Position numbers and translations under genes: made by a program. A DNA stretch of 64,000 bases from Singulisphaera sp. GP187 (GTDB lineage: Bacteria; Planctomycetota; Phycisphaerae; Phycisphaerales; SM1A02), in NCBI GenBank assembly GCA_945871915.1, contig CAMBXO010000010.1, positions 37,995 through 101,994 of the forward strand, in the 5' to 3' direction. The notes under the pieces are model-generated. The model was not told the origin of the DNA. It saw only the letters and a program-made list of their open reading frames with translations, and did not search any database. Positions 1 to 7,848 of this stretch are shown in pieces (the first letter of the stretch is position 1; each line of letters begins with the position of its first letter).

Positions 1-188
1 CCTGTATCAATCACTTCCACGGCACGGGTTGGCCCAGACGATGGCTTGATGGCGATCTCCGCTGCAATCCGATCTCGCGTGACACCGGGGGTTGGATCAA
101 CGATCGAAATGCGCTTGCCAGCAAGCCGATTGAACAGGCTGCTTTTGCCCACATTTGGGCGGCCAAGAATGGCAAGGCGTGGAAGCAT
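1..188 (-). CDS. der: Ribosome-assembly GTPase Der (EngA), N-terminal fragment
   Basis: Only the first 62 codons lie in the window; the gene continues past the left edge. The reading frame opens with [17 protein letters not shown], which carries the G1 P-loop GRPNVGKS, followed by the G2 segment TPGVTRD and, at the edge, the DTG of G3. This combination is typical of the first GTPase domain of Der, a double-GTPase protein that acts in 50S ribosomal subunit maturation. ATG at 188 places the P-loop at the usual distance from the N-terminus; an in-frame GTG three codons upstream (195-197) is an alternative. Family assignment is firm; the second GTPase domain and KH domain cannot be seen. Confidence 0.88.
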   Translation of the reverse strand, partial: MLPRLAILGRPNVGKSSLFNRLAGKRISIVDPTPGVTRDRIAAEIAIKPSSGPTRAVEVIDT

Positions 189-305
189 GAGCGCCACATG
201 GTACGCAAATCCGCCTTGAACCAAAACGACATGATGCATTCGACATGGCTGCCTGCGTGGGTGAATGCTTCACGCCGCAGCCGCCCCGTAGGCAACATTG
301 TTTGT

Positions 306-1100
306 TTACTGTGGCGTTCGCAGAACGCGAAATCCAACCGTTGCTTCGCGCGTGACCGGATCGCCTAGTGATCGACTGTCACTCTTGGCACAGACCGGGC
401 AATTGAACCAACTTCCACCACGAAATGGTTGTGGTGATCCGGGATCCGCTGTTGGATCGAAGCACCACTCCCACACATTTCCGTGCATGTCATACAAACC
501 CCATGCGTTTGGTTTTTTCCCCGATACCGCGTGCGTACTTCCGCCGCTTTGATCGCGACCCCACGAAAAGGTTCCAATGGCAAGTTCGTCGTCTCCAAAA
601 CCCCACGCCCCCATGTTGCCGGCGCGGCACGCGTACTCCCACTCCGCCTCAGTTGGCAGTCGCCATCCGGGCCCACCCAAATCCTTCACAATCGCAAAAC
701 GAATGCTTCCGTCTTGCTGTCGCGAAATCTTGTCGAGGGCATAGCGCGGCGAGATGGAATCTCGTTTTGATTTCTCGTTGCAATACTCAATGGCATCAAA
801 CAGCGTGACTTGCTCAACCGGCCGCAACGCTGAATCCGGCGCGTCTTTGAACTTGGATGGGTTTCGATGCAGTGTTGCCTGAAATTCTGCTTGTGTGATT
901 TCGGTGCGGCTCATTTCCATGGCCTTTGGGAATGCGTGCACGGTTCCCGCTCGCTTAGTCACACCGTCGGCCTCCAATTGTCCTGTTCCCTGATCAAGCG
1001 CACTCATCATGAAGGCGCCAGCCGGAATGCTGACCGCGTCACGCGATGGAGAATCCGCTGCAAGAATTACAAGCAACACCGAAAGGAGAGCCCGACTCAT
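306..1100 (-). CDS. Formylglycine-generating-enzyme (SUMF1)-like domain protein, exported
   Basis: A 264-residue protein that starts with a hydrophobic signal-like segment (MSRALLSVLLVILA) and is otherwise one FGE-sulfatase/SUMF1 fold. Family hallmarks are visible: AEWEYACRAG mid-protein, MHGNVWEWCFD, FRGGSWFNC and the closing VGFRVLR. Start chosen at 1100 because its ATG overlaps the TGA of the upstream gene (ATGA), which removes a 14-residue extension. The C-terminal cysteines are in an NCPVC arrangement (spacing 3), unlike the five-residue spacing I recall for the copper-binding pair of genuine aerobic FGE, so a role as a true sulfatase activator is doubtful. Such domains are abundant in planctomycetes, often with signalling genes. 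It is the last gene of the ECF sigma operon. Confidence 0.8.
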   Translation of the reverse strand: MSRALLSVLLVILAADSPSRDAVSIPAGAFMMSALDQGTGQLEADGVTKRAGTVHAFPKAMEMSRTEITQAEFQATLHRNPSKFKDAPDSALRPVEQVTLFDAIEYCNEKSKRDSISPRYALDKISRQQDGSIRFAIVKDLGGPGWRLPTEAEWEYACRAGNMGAWGFGDDELAIGTFSWGRDQSGGSTHAVSGKKPNAWGLYDMHGNVWEWCFDPTADPGSPQPFRGGSWFNCPVCAKSDSRSLGDPVTREATVGFRVLRTPQ

Positions 1101-2086
1101 TCGGATTCCTTGCTTTGGCTTTGTCGTGCCGCGGTAAACCAATCATCGGTGTATTGCACTGGCGGCTCCAGCAACAGGGTCATGCGAGATGGTGGTCCCA
1201 TCGGTGCTCCAATTCCGTCGTGCACTTGTTTTTGCGGTCCACCTGGTCCATCCGGACCCTCTGGACGCTGGTGATGCGGTGGTGGGCCATCGTGTTTTCC
1301 TAATGGCCTCCGTGGCTGATCGGTATTTCGCTGCGGCCACGAAAGTTCCATTCGCTTTGGCCTCTGCTTCAGCGAGTCGATCACCAAATCAATGCGATTG
1401 GGTTCTCGTGGCGGTCCATCTGTGCGAGTTGCGGAGAGGTGCTCGGTACCCGGTTCGGATTCCAAGGATGGCTCGGTACTCCAAGACCATCCGGGCAACA
1501 AACCTGTCTCAAGCATTTCGGCCATGTCAACCATCAGACCATCACGCGGACTCATGATCCATGCCGGCCACGGCCGATCGGCTGGATGTGTATGGACTTC
1601 TCCATCTGGAGAAATGCTCCACGCGGTGTCGCCATCTTGGCCACGAATTTCGGTTGCTCCATCGGGCATCCTGAGTGTAAGAACCATGTGTGTTGCATCC
1701 CGAATGTCAAGAGTTCCGGTGAGCGGCGGGCGATCGGCGTGTTCATTCGGTGGTTCCAAAATGAACATCACTCGGCGATCGCTGGAGGCTCGTTCTCGCA
1801 CCGCAATCGCTCGCGCCCGGTCTGCGGCATTGACTCGTTGTGGAGAAATAATGAATCCGGCCACCACCAAGGCTGCCACCGCGGCAATGCCGCCGATTCG
1901 AGTGAGCATGTGCGCCGAGATTTTCTGTGATCTGGAAATGCGCTGCATGGCCACTTGAACGCGGCGCTCCCTGTCAATCTGCAGCTCGTGGCGCGTGATC
2001 AAGAGACCGTGCACCAGTCTCGCACGCGCTTGATCCGCAACCGACGCATCGGGTTCATCTGTCCATTCAAATGGGGTTCGACTCAT
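1097..2086 (-). CDS. Probable membrane anti-sigma factor with LolA/RseB-like extracytoplasmic part
   Basis: A 329-residue protein directly downstream of the ECF sigma gene, with ATG overlapping the sigma TGA (2083-2086). Residues 1-60 are charged and cytoplasmic in character, about 62-81 form a single transmembrane helix (GGIAAVAALVVAGFII), and the rest would be extracytoplasmic. The middle contains beta-strand patterns such as TGTLDIRDATHMVLTLRM and RIDLVIDSLKQRPKRMELSW that resemble LolA/RseB-type folds, followed by a Pro/Gly/His-rich stretch near residues 270-300. No HxxxCxxC zinc anti-sigma motif is present. Position and topology argue for an anti-sigma factor; the sensor role of the C-terminal part is inference. 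Confidence 0.62.
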   Translation of the reverse strand: MSRTPFEWTDEPDASVADQARARLVHGLLITRHELQIDRERRVQVAMQRISRSQKISAHMLTRIGGIAAVAALVVAGFIISPQRVNAADRARAIAVRERASSDRRVMFILEPPNEHADRPPLTGTLDIRDATHMVLTLRMPDGATEIRGQDGDTAWSISPDGEVHTHPADRPWPAWIMSPRDGLMVDMAEMLETGLLPGWSWSTEPSLESEPGTEHLSATRTDGPPREPNRIDLVIDSLKQRPKRMELSWPQRNTDQPRRPLGKHDGPPPHHQRPEGPDGPGGPQKQVHDGIGAPMGPPSRMTLLLEPPVQYTDDWFTAARQSQSKESE

Positions 2087-2607
2087 GCCAACAACCCCTT
2101 TCGTTGCAAACACTCCGAGACCAGCATGCGGCCCCGTTGAACACGCTTCTTGATCGTTTCCACGCGCTCTCTCAGTTGTTCAGCGATGCGATCCGCCGAC
2201 TCCCCAAGGTGATAAGCCATGTCCATGGTGGTGGCGTATGGCTCTGCAAGTTTGTCCACGCAGTCATTCAGGGCGGCGAGTTGTTCGTGAAATTCGACAC
2301 CTGATGGCCCATCAAACCGATCGGCCTGCGCTTGAACTGACTCAATGAGCTCGCTGCTCACAACGGCTCTTCGTCGCGCGCGGTAGTTCTCCATGGCCAC
2401 CAAACGGGCAATGCCCCGCAGCCACATTCCAAAGGGCCGGGATCGGTCGTACGAATCCAGCCGGCGCCAGGCTCGCAGCATGGTTTCCTGAAAGAGGTCG
2501 TCAGCGGTCGCTTGATCCAGCGACACAGCGCGAAGAAACGCCATCAAGCGGTCCGAATGTTCGCGAGCAAGGATTTCAAATACAGCATTGGCTGACGGGT
2601 GCGCCAT
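2083..2607 (-). CDS. ECF-type RNA polymerase sigma factor
   Basis: A 174-residue sigma-70 family protein. Region 2 is clear (FLRAVSLDQATADDLFQETMLRAWRRL, then FGMWLRGIARLVAMENYRARRR), and region 4 has the HTH (YHLGESADRIAEQLRERVETIKKRVQRGR). The length fits the ECF class, and the D-DLFQETMLRAW signature is the core-binding helix. It has an ATG start at 2607, three bases after the stop of the secreted YHYH protein, and overlaps the anti-sigma gene by four bases, so the three are probably one transcript. The neighbours suggest control of envelope or secreted functions, possibly autoregulated. The target promoter cannot be deduced. Confidence 0.9.
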   Translation of the reverse strand: MAHPSANAVFEILAREHSDRLMAFLRAVSLDQATADDLFQETMLRAWRRLDSYDRSRPFGMWLRGIARLVAMENYRARRRAVVSSELIESVQAQADRFDGPSGVEFHEQLAALNDCVDKLAEPYATTMDMAYHLGESADRIAEQLRERVETIKKRVQRGRMLVSECLQRKGLLA

Positions 2608-2610
2608 GAC

Positions 2611-3732
2611 TTAGAACTCAAGAAGCAGGAGTGCAATGTCTCCACCGTCAACAATTCCGCTTCCATCGATGTCTCCGGGTCCATAACTTCCAAGACTCAG
2701 TAGAAGCAGCGCAATATCACCAAAGTCTGTCGTTCCAGATTCATCTGGATCCAGAATGTTGTAGGTCGTCACACCTGCCGGCGGAACAACTTTGCCTCCG
2801 GTTGGGCCCGTGTTCGTGGTGTCGAGCGTTCCGTGATAGGTCGGACCAATCATGTATGGATAACTGGGTAATCCATTCGAATTGTGTGTGACAAAGTAGG
2901 CCCATGTTCCATCTGGATACTCCGGCGTAACACAGAAGCGAACATTGGAGGTGTCTAGATCACCAAGCCCGGCGACATACTCAAAATCCTCAATGTAATA
3001 GCCAAGTGGATAGGTGGCACTGACGGGCGGTCCATAATTCAACGTGGTCAGCACTGTTCCATTGGGAAGCGTGGTGCGTGTTGAAATGTTGCGAAGCCGA
3101 TAGCTCGAAGTGATTCGTCGAATGTCCCCTGATCCGTCTGTGTTGGCAAAGCCATAGGGACCATAAACGGGAAAGCCATCAAACCCAAAGCCAACAATTG
3201 GGGAGTGGGAAACCAATTCTTCTGTGAACATGCAGCTTGCGTTTTGGTGATTGTGATACTGCACCATCGCCGGATGTCCGCCGCATGAATCGAAACCAGG
3301 TGCTTCAACCACAATGGCGTTCTGGTGCCAGATATTTCGGTTGTTGTAACTGCGGGCATCGCTTGCGTTGTAAATGCACACGCCATTCATCCACACACCG
3401 ATCTGCCCCATGCCTGTGGCGGTTTTCGTTCCGGTCTTTGGCTGTGGATTTCGATTGATCCGAAAGGTCCATCCACCATCGATTGGCGAACCCGGATTTC
3501 CGGGCCACGGACCAATGCTGTACGAAGGAATCGAACTGCACGAGACATACACATAACTGGCGTTGTATTTCACGCTTCGCACATCTGCAAAAATTCCGTT
3601 GTACCCGGCGCGATCCGTGACATTCACTCGCCAACATTCAACTTGCGGCGGTGCGGAGAGCGCGGCCGAGGTCAGGCTGAACGCGAGACCGGATGCGAGA
3701 TTGAGAATGCGGATTGGTCCAAGGTGTCTCAT
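2611..3732 (-). CDS. Secreted YHYH-domain protein with C-terminal dockerin-like repeats
   Basis: A 373-residue exported protein. A signal peptide spans about residues 5-26 (ILNLASGLAFSLTSAALSA). The body matches the YHYH domain: MVQYHNHQNASCMF near 157-169, then HSPIVGFGFDGFPVYGPYG near 176-194. The last 45 residues hold two dockerin-like calcium loops, DPDESGTTDFGD and DIDGSGIVDGGD, each followed by IALLLL, an arrangement common at the C-termini of planctomycete secreted proteins. ATG at 3732 is preferred over one ten codons upstream because it gives a normal signal peptide. YHYH domains are of unknown biochemical function. It heads the ECF operon, about 54 bases downstream of gpmI. Confidence 0.82.
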   Translation of the reverse strand: MRHLGPIRILNLASGLAFSLTSAALSAPPQVECWRVNVTDRAGYNGIFADVRSVKYNASYVYVSCSSIPSYSIGPWPGNPGSPIDGGWTFRINRNPQPKTGTKTATGMGQIGVWMNGVCIYNASDARSYNNRNIWHQNAIVVEAPGFDSCGGHPAMVQYHNHQNASCMFTEELVSHSPIVGFGFDGFPVYGPYGFANTDGSGDIRRITSSYRLRNISTRTTLPNGTVLTTLNYGPPVSATYPLGYYIEDFEYVAGLGDLDTSNVRFCVTPEYPDGTWAYFVTHNSNGLPSYPYMIGPTYHGTLDTTNTGPTGGKVVPPAGVTTYNILDPDESGTTDFGDIALLLLSLGSYGPGDIDGSGIVDGGDIALLLLEF

Positions 3733-3770
3733 GGCACTTCCTATTGACCAACTTTGCCGCATTGGGGACA

Positions 3771-3780
3771 GGTTGCAACC
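3771..3780. promoter_or_regulatory. 10-bp palindrome upstream of the YHYH/ECF operon
   Basis: GGTTGCAACC is a perfect palindrome lying 38 bases upstream of the YHYH start codon (minus strand), inside the 54-base gap after gpmI. On the minus strand it is preceded by a T-run. It could be an operator or part of a promoter for the ECF operon; its GTTGCAAC core also occurs in the palindrome at 38353-38368. No protein is known to bind it here. Confidence 0.3.
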
Positions 3781-3786
3781 AAAAAA

Positions 3787-5406
3787 TCATGTTTTGAGCA
3801 AGGAAATCCCATCCATTTCCTTGGGCTGTGGCACATGAAGCAGTTCTAGCAGCGTGGGGGCCACATCGGCCAGACGCCCACCCTGCCGCAGCTTTATCCC
3901 CTTTTTTCTAGGACAGACAACCGTGAGCGGAACGGTGTAATTGGTATGAGCCGTGTGAGCCGCACCCGTGACGGGGTCCTTCATTTGTTCGGCGTTTCCG
4001 TGATCGGCCGTGATCACCAGCGAACCGTTTCGCTTGAGTGTGGCTTGCAGAATGTCGTGCACGCACGCGTCCACCACTTCACACGCCTGGATGGTTGCGG
4101 CGAGTGAACCGGTGTGCCCCACCATGTCGGGGTTGGCAAAGTTCACAATCAACAGCGACTCGCAATCCGGCGCGGCAAGCCGTGCAAGCACCGCGTCTCG
4201 CACACCAGTTGCACTCATCTCCGGCCTTAGGTCGTAAGTGGGAACATCTCTTGGGCTTGGAATGATGGCTCGATGCTCGCCCGGAAACGGCGCCTCGCGA
4301 TAGTCATTGAAGAAGAACGTGACGTGCGGAAATTTTTCGGTCTCCGCACATCGAAATTGTGTGAGCCCCGCGTTACTGACCACTTGCCCAAGTATTCCGG
4401 CCATTTTGGGTGGACGCATAAAGATGGGATGAACCGGAAGATCCTTTTCGTATTCGGACATGGTGGCGAAGTACAAATGGTGTGGCCGCGGTTCTCGTTC
4501 AAAGCCGCCACCCTGCACTCGTGCCCACTCAGTGTCATTGAGCATGAAGGCTTTGCATATTTCACGGGGCCGATCGCCGCGAAAGTTGAAGAAGATCACA
4601 GTGTCTCCGTCTCGCACCACACCGTCATCGGTCACGCGCGTCGGCGGCAAGAACTCGTCACCAACCTGTGTTGGCCCCGCCGGGTGTTCCAGATTGTGCT
4701 GAGACGCCATCAGAGCGCTCTTGGCTCGATCACCACCACGCCCACACAAAAGATCGAAGGCCTGCTTCACTCGATCCCACCTGTGATCTCGATCCATGGC
4801 GTAAAAGCGACCGCACACCGTTGCAATGCGACCACCTGTGGTGATCAACACCTTCTCAAGCCATGGAATGAATCGAAGCGAGCCGTCACACGCGGTATCG
4901 CGTCCATCAGTAAACGCGTGCACAAATAATCGCTCCGATGGAAACTTTCGACTTGATGCAAGTTGCAGAATCGCCAGAAGGTGGGGCAGATCACTGTGCA
5001 CCTGCCCATCGCTCAATAGCCCCATCACATGCACGCATCGGCCGCTGGACGCAGATCGATCGATGGCGGTCAGCAGCGTCTCGTTTCGCAAAAACTCGCC
5101 GCTTCGAATTGATCGCGTAATGCGCATCAACTCCTGATCCACAATTCTGCCCGCACCCAAATTCTGGTGCCCCACTTCGCTATTGCCCATCACTGGGCCA
5201 GCCGGTCCCATTGGAAGCCCAACATCCTCGCCACTGGTCTTGAGAAGAGTGGTCGGCCACTCCCTTTCAAGCATGTCGGCGCACGGGGTGTGTGCCAACT
5301 TCACAGCGTTGAAGGAGTCGTGATCGGCGTGGGGATTACGACCCCAGCCATCTCGCACAATCAAACACACTGGGCCTGGACTTTCCACCTGTGTTCCATC
5401 GGACAT
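3787..5406 (-). CDS. gpmI: 2,3-bisphosphoglycerate-independent phosphoglycerate mutase
   Basis: A 539-residue alkaline-phosphatase-superfamily mutase that interconverts 3- and 2-phosphoglycerate in cytoplasmic glycolysis/gluconeogenesis. The N-terminus reads CLIVRDGWGRNP (metal-binding Asp), followed by MGNSEVGHQNLGAGR, which contains the catalytic Ser of the GNSEVGH motif. Later motifs include DGRDT, the RFYAMDRDHRWDR segment and ITADHGNAEQM with metal ligands near the C-terminus. The frame stays open another 158 codons upstream, but that stretch has no family similarity and runs into the divergent YggS gene; ATG at 5406 gives normal GpmI length. It converges on nothing and reads toward the YHYH gene. 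Confidence 0.96.
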   Translation of the reverse strand: MSDGTQVESPGPVCLIVRDGWGRNPHADHDSFNAVKLAHTPCADMLEREWPTTLLKTSGEDVGLPMGPAGPVMGNSEVGHQNLGAGRIVDQELMRITRSIRSGEFLRNETLLTAIDRSASSGRCVHVMGLLSDGQVHSDLPHLLAILQLASSRKFPSERLFVHAFTDGRDTACDGSLRFIPWLEKVLITTGGRIATVCGRFYAMDRDHRWDRVKQAFDLLCGRGGDRAKSALMASQHNLEHPAGPTQVGDEFLPPTRVTDDGVVRDGDTVIFFNFRGDRPREICKAFMLNDTEWARVQGGGFEREPRPHHLYFATMSEYEKDLPVHPIFMRPPKMAGILGQVVSNAGLTQFRCAETEKFPHVTFFFNDYREAPFPGEHRAIIPSPRDVPTYDLRPEMSATGVRDAVLARLAAPDCESLLIVNFANPDMVGHTGSLAATIQACEVVDACVHDILQATLKRNGSLVITADHGNAEQMKDPVTGAAHTAHTNYTVPLTVVCPRKKGIKLRQGGRLADVAPTLLELLHVPQPKEMDGISLLKT

Positions 5407-5502
5407 GAACCGAGTGTAGGAAAGCGGCGACGTGATGAATTCTTGTGGTGAACACTGGGTGAGGCGTTGCCCGATGTGTTCCGCGTGACTAGCCTGCACA
5501 CC

Positions 5503-6303
5503 ATGGGAGAAACCATTGCACCCACACAACTGGACGCTGCCGCGGCCAACGCGCTGCGTGACCGGTGGAATGTGGTTCGACAACGCGTGGAGGCGGCTGC
5601 CAAGCAGAGCGATCGCAAGCCCTCCGAAGTTCTTTTGGTGGTGGTGACCAAGAGCGGCAGCATCGACCAGATTCGCGAGTTGGTGAACCTTGGCCAAATT
5701 GACCTTGCAGAAAATCGCGTGCAGCAACTTGTTCAGCGAAGTGCGACAACCGGTGAGTGGCTTCAACGCCGCAAGGAAATGGATCCCAAGGCCGTTGTCC
5801 CCCTGGTTCGATGGCACATGATCGGTTCGCTGCAGCGAAATAAAGTTCGTAAGTGCATGGAAGTCGCTCGATTGATTCATGGTGTGGATTCACTGCGATT
5901 AGCCGAGGAGATGCAGGCGGCGGCTGTTCGTCGTGAGACTCCGATGGAAGTTCTTATTGAAGTGAATGTCAGCGGCGAAGCCACCAAGCAAGGCATCGCG
6001 AGCCCCGCCGTGAAGCACTTACTCGATCAGATGGACACCATGGCCAACCTGAAGGTGCGTGGATTGATGTGCATGGCTCCTTTGGCTGGTGGTGCCGATG
6101 CGGCTCGTCAGACTTTCTCTCGCTGTCGTGAAGTCTTTGACGATTGCCGAAGGGTGGGGTCGGGTGGCGATCGCTTTGACATTCTGAGCATGGGCATGAG
6201 TTCTGATTTCGAAATTGCGATTGAGTGTGGAGCCAACCTTGTTCGTGTTGGATCGGCCGTCATCGGGCCGCCTCAGGTTGAAGAGCCTGCCGAAGATGCG
6301 TAG
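5503..6303 (+). CDS. YggS/PROSC-family pyridoxal-phosphate homeostasis protein
   Basis: A 266-residue alanine-racemase-like TIM-barrel protein without a second domain. The N-terminal strand VLLVVVTKSGS carries the PLP-binding lysine (K50). Family motifs follow: LAENRVQQL, WHMIGSLQRNKV, LIEVNVSGEATKQGI, VRGLMCMAPL and LSMGMSSDFEIAIECGANLVRVG. The usual role is PLP buffering and amino/keto-acid homeostasis. The frame also permits a TTG start at 5467; ATG at 5503 fits the family N-terminus better. The spacing of 96 bases from divergent gpmI probably contains both promoters. YggS replaces the common LVAVSKTxP with VVVTKSGS, a mild deviation. Confidence 0.92.
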   Translation: MGETIAPTQLDAAAANALRDRWNVVRQRVEAAAKQSDRKPSEVLLVVVTKSGSIDQIRELVNLGQIDLAENRVQQLVQRSATTGEWLQRRKEMDPKAVVPLVRWHMIGSLQRNKVRKCMEVARLIHGVDSLRLAEEMQAAAVRRETPMEVLIEVNVSGEATKQGIASPAVKHLLDQMDTMANLKVRGLMCMAPLAGGADAARQTFSRCREVFDDCRRVGSGGDRFDILSMGMSSDFEIAIECGANLVRVGSAVIGPPQVEEPAEDA

Positions 6304-6363
6304 TGCTTGGCGCGAGCGGTGCATGCGTAGCGAACTCATTTCCACCTCGGCTACATTGAGCAC

Positions 6364-7029
6364 ATGACCAGTGCCCAATGGGGTCTCTTGCTGCGTGGCC
6401 GATTCCTTGCATTTGAGGGGGCGGATGGAAGCGGTAAAAGCACTCAAATTTCGCGGTTTCAGGCGTGGGCGGCAGAGCAAGGAATTTCTCTGGTCATTGT
6501 CCGAGAGCCCGGCGGCACCGCTGTTGGTGAACGCGTGCGAGACATTCTGCTTGATCCAATTCATGCGGAAATGAAGGTTCGCTGCGAGATGTTGCTGTAT
6601 ATGGCTAGCCGCTCGCAATTGGTTCTTGAGCGAATCGAGCCCGCGTTACGACAGGGCTCGTGTGTTCTCAGTGATCGCTTTGTTGGAAGCACGCTTGCCT
6701 ATCAGGGTGCTGCCGGCGGAATACCCGAGGCACAGATCCGCGCCGTTGCCGAAGTTGCCATCGGCGGGCGGTGGCCCGACCTCAATGTTCTTTTTGATGT
6801 CAACACGGAAACCGCCATGCGCCGGATGAGCCCCTTACTGGACCGCATGGAAAGCAAGGGTGCAGAATTTCACAAACGCGTTCGCGAGGGTTATCTCGCC
6901 GAGGCGCGACGAGATCCGAAGCATTACCTTGTGGTCGACGCATCGCAGACACCGGACAATGTTTTTGATCAACTCATGCGCGGGCTGCAGGCGTGGTGCA
7001 CAACACTTACCCCCGTCGCCGTGGCTTGA
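6364..7029 (+). CDS. tmk: Thymidylate kinase
   Basis: A 221-residue dTMP kinase that phosphorylates dTMP to dTDP for DNA synthesis. The P-loop is FEGADGSGKST (about residues 17-27), the thymidylate-binding REPGGT follows at about 47-52, and the DRF..STLAYQG motif is at about 104-114. Length matches the family. The start ATG at 6364 lies 60 bases after the YggS-type gene, so the two may be co-transcribed. The last 23 bases overlap the end of the converging unknown gene at 7007-7807. Confidence 0.95.
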   Translation: MTSAQWGLLLRGRFLAFEGADGSGKSTQISRFQAWAAEQGISLVIVREPGGTAVGERVRDILLDPIHAEMKVRCEMLLYMASRSQLVLERIEPALRQGSCVLSDRFVGSTLAYQGAAGGIPEAQIRAVAEVAIGGRWPDLNVLFDVNTETAMRRMSPLLDRMESKGAEFHKRVREGYLAEARRDPKHYLVVDASQTPDNVFDQLMRGLQAWCTTLTPVAVA

Positions 7030-7807
7030 CCGATTTCGCCGTCTCAGGCGTTTGCTTGCCACCTTGTTTGCATCGCTCGTTAAGTTTCCGAACACGCTCG
7101 GTCAGACTCTTGGCTTGATCTGGTGGCATGTTGTGCAAATACGCCATCGCTAGCGCGTTAGGCTCACTGAACGCTTCAAGGGAAACCTGTGATCCGTCGG
7201 GTGTGTAACTGAATCCACGCACATTCAGGTCAGCAACAACCTGAAGCGAAGCAAGCACATCCGCGTCGTCATTTGTTTTTCCGCCGACCAGCAACGCAAG
7301 CAATCTTCGCATCGCTGTGATGTGCAGTTCCTCGCCAAATTGCCTGGACTGAAGCACTTCCTGATTGACGCGCTTCATGGTTTCGATGGGTTGTGGTTTT
7401 ACATGCCACTCCTGTCCATTCACGCGCACCGAACGACTGCACACATGCAAGAGCGTTGCCACCATGGCCCGCCCGGTGGACGCGTTGCCAAGAGTGAAGT
7501 GTTCCTCGAACGGTTGTCCATCCAAATCGTTCTTATCCGACTGAGTAATTTTTACTTCGCCTGCCTCCATGTTGACCGACATGCTGCGAACGCCAACCTG
7601 ATGCAACATCCACAATGCGCTTTGAAAGAGTGGATGATCCTGTGGAACATTCTGCTTCATGCCTTCGGCAACAACCTGGCAGCACAGTTTGGCAAACGGC
7701 TCGCCAGCGGTAAGACCGGGCATGATGTTGTTGGCAAGATGCAGAAAGGGCTGATTCTCCTGCGGCTTGAGTTCGATCTGATTGTCGTTGAGTTGGATGG
7801 TGACCAT
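7007..7807 (-). CDS. Conserved-looking protein of unknown function
   Basis: A 266-residue soluble protein with no recognised domain. It starts MVTIQLNDNQIELKPQ, has no signal peptide or transmembrane segment, contains a block rich in polar residues and a run HITAMRRLLALLVGG, and ends in a basic tail (KSVKPRRRG). ATG at 7807 is preferred to a start 24 codons upstream because the extension would run back into the ABC ATPase gene. It sits last in the metallophosphoesterase-yidC-mnmE-ABC gene run on the minus strand, 41 bases after the ABC gene, and overlaps the end of tmk by 23 bases. Function unknown. Confidence 0.68.
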   Translation of the reverse strand: MVTIQLNDNQIELKPQENQPFLHLANNIMPGLTAGEPFAKLCCQVVAEGMKQNVPQDHPLFQSALWMLHQVGVRSMSVNMEAGEVKITQSDKNDLDGQPFEEHFTLGNASTGRAMVATLLHVCSRSVRVNGQEWHVKPQPIETMKRVNQEVLQSRQFGEELHITAMRRLLALLVGGKTNDDADVLASLQVVADLNVRGFSYTPDGSQVSLEAFSEPNALAMAYLHNMPPDQAKSLTERVRKLNERCKQGGKQTPETAKSVKPRRRG

Positions 7808-7848
7808 GGTGATGCGTCTACTTTCAATGCGTGCGGCGTTCGGGGTGG

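Noticed and set aside
306..1100. True sulfatase-activating formylglycine-generating enzyme
   Set aside because: The cysteine spacing does not fit and no sulfatase gene is in the window; only the fold is claimed.
5407..5880. 158-codon N-terminal extension of gpmI
   Set aside because: It has no similarity to phosphoglycerate mutases and is antisense to the YggS-type gene; ATG at 5406 gives the normal family length.
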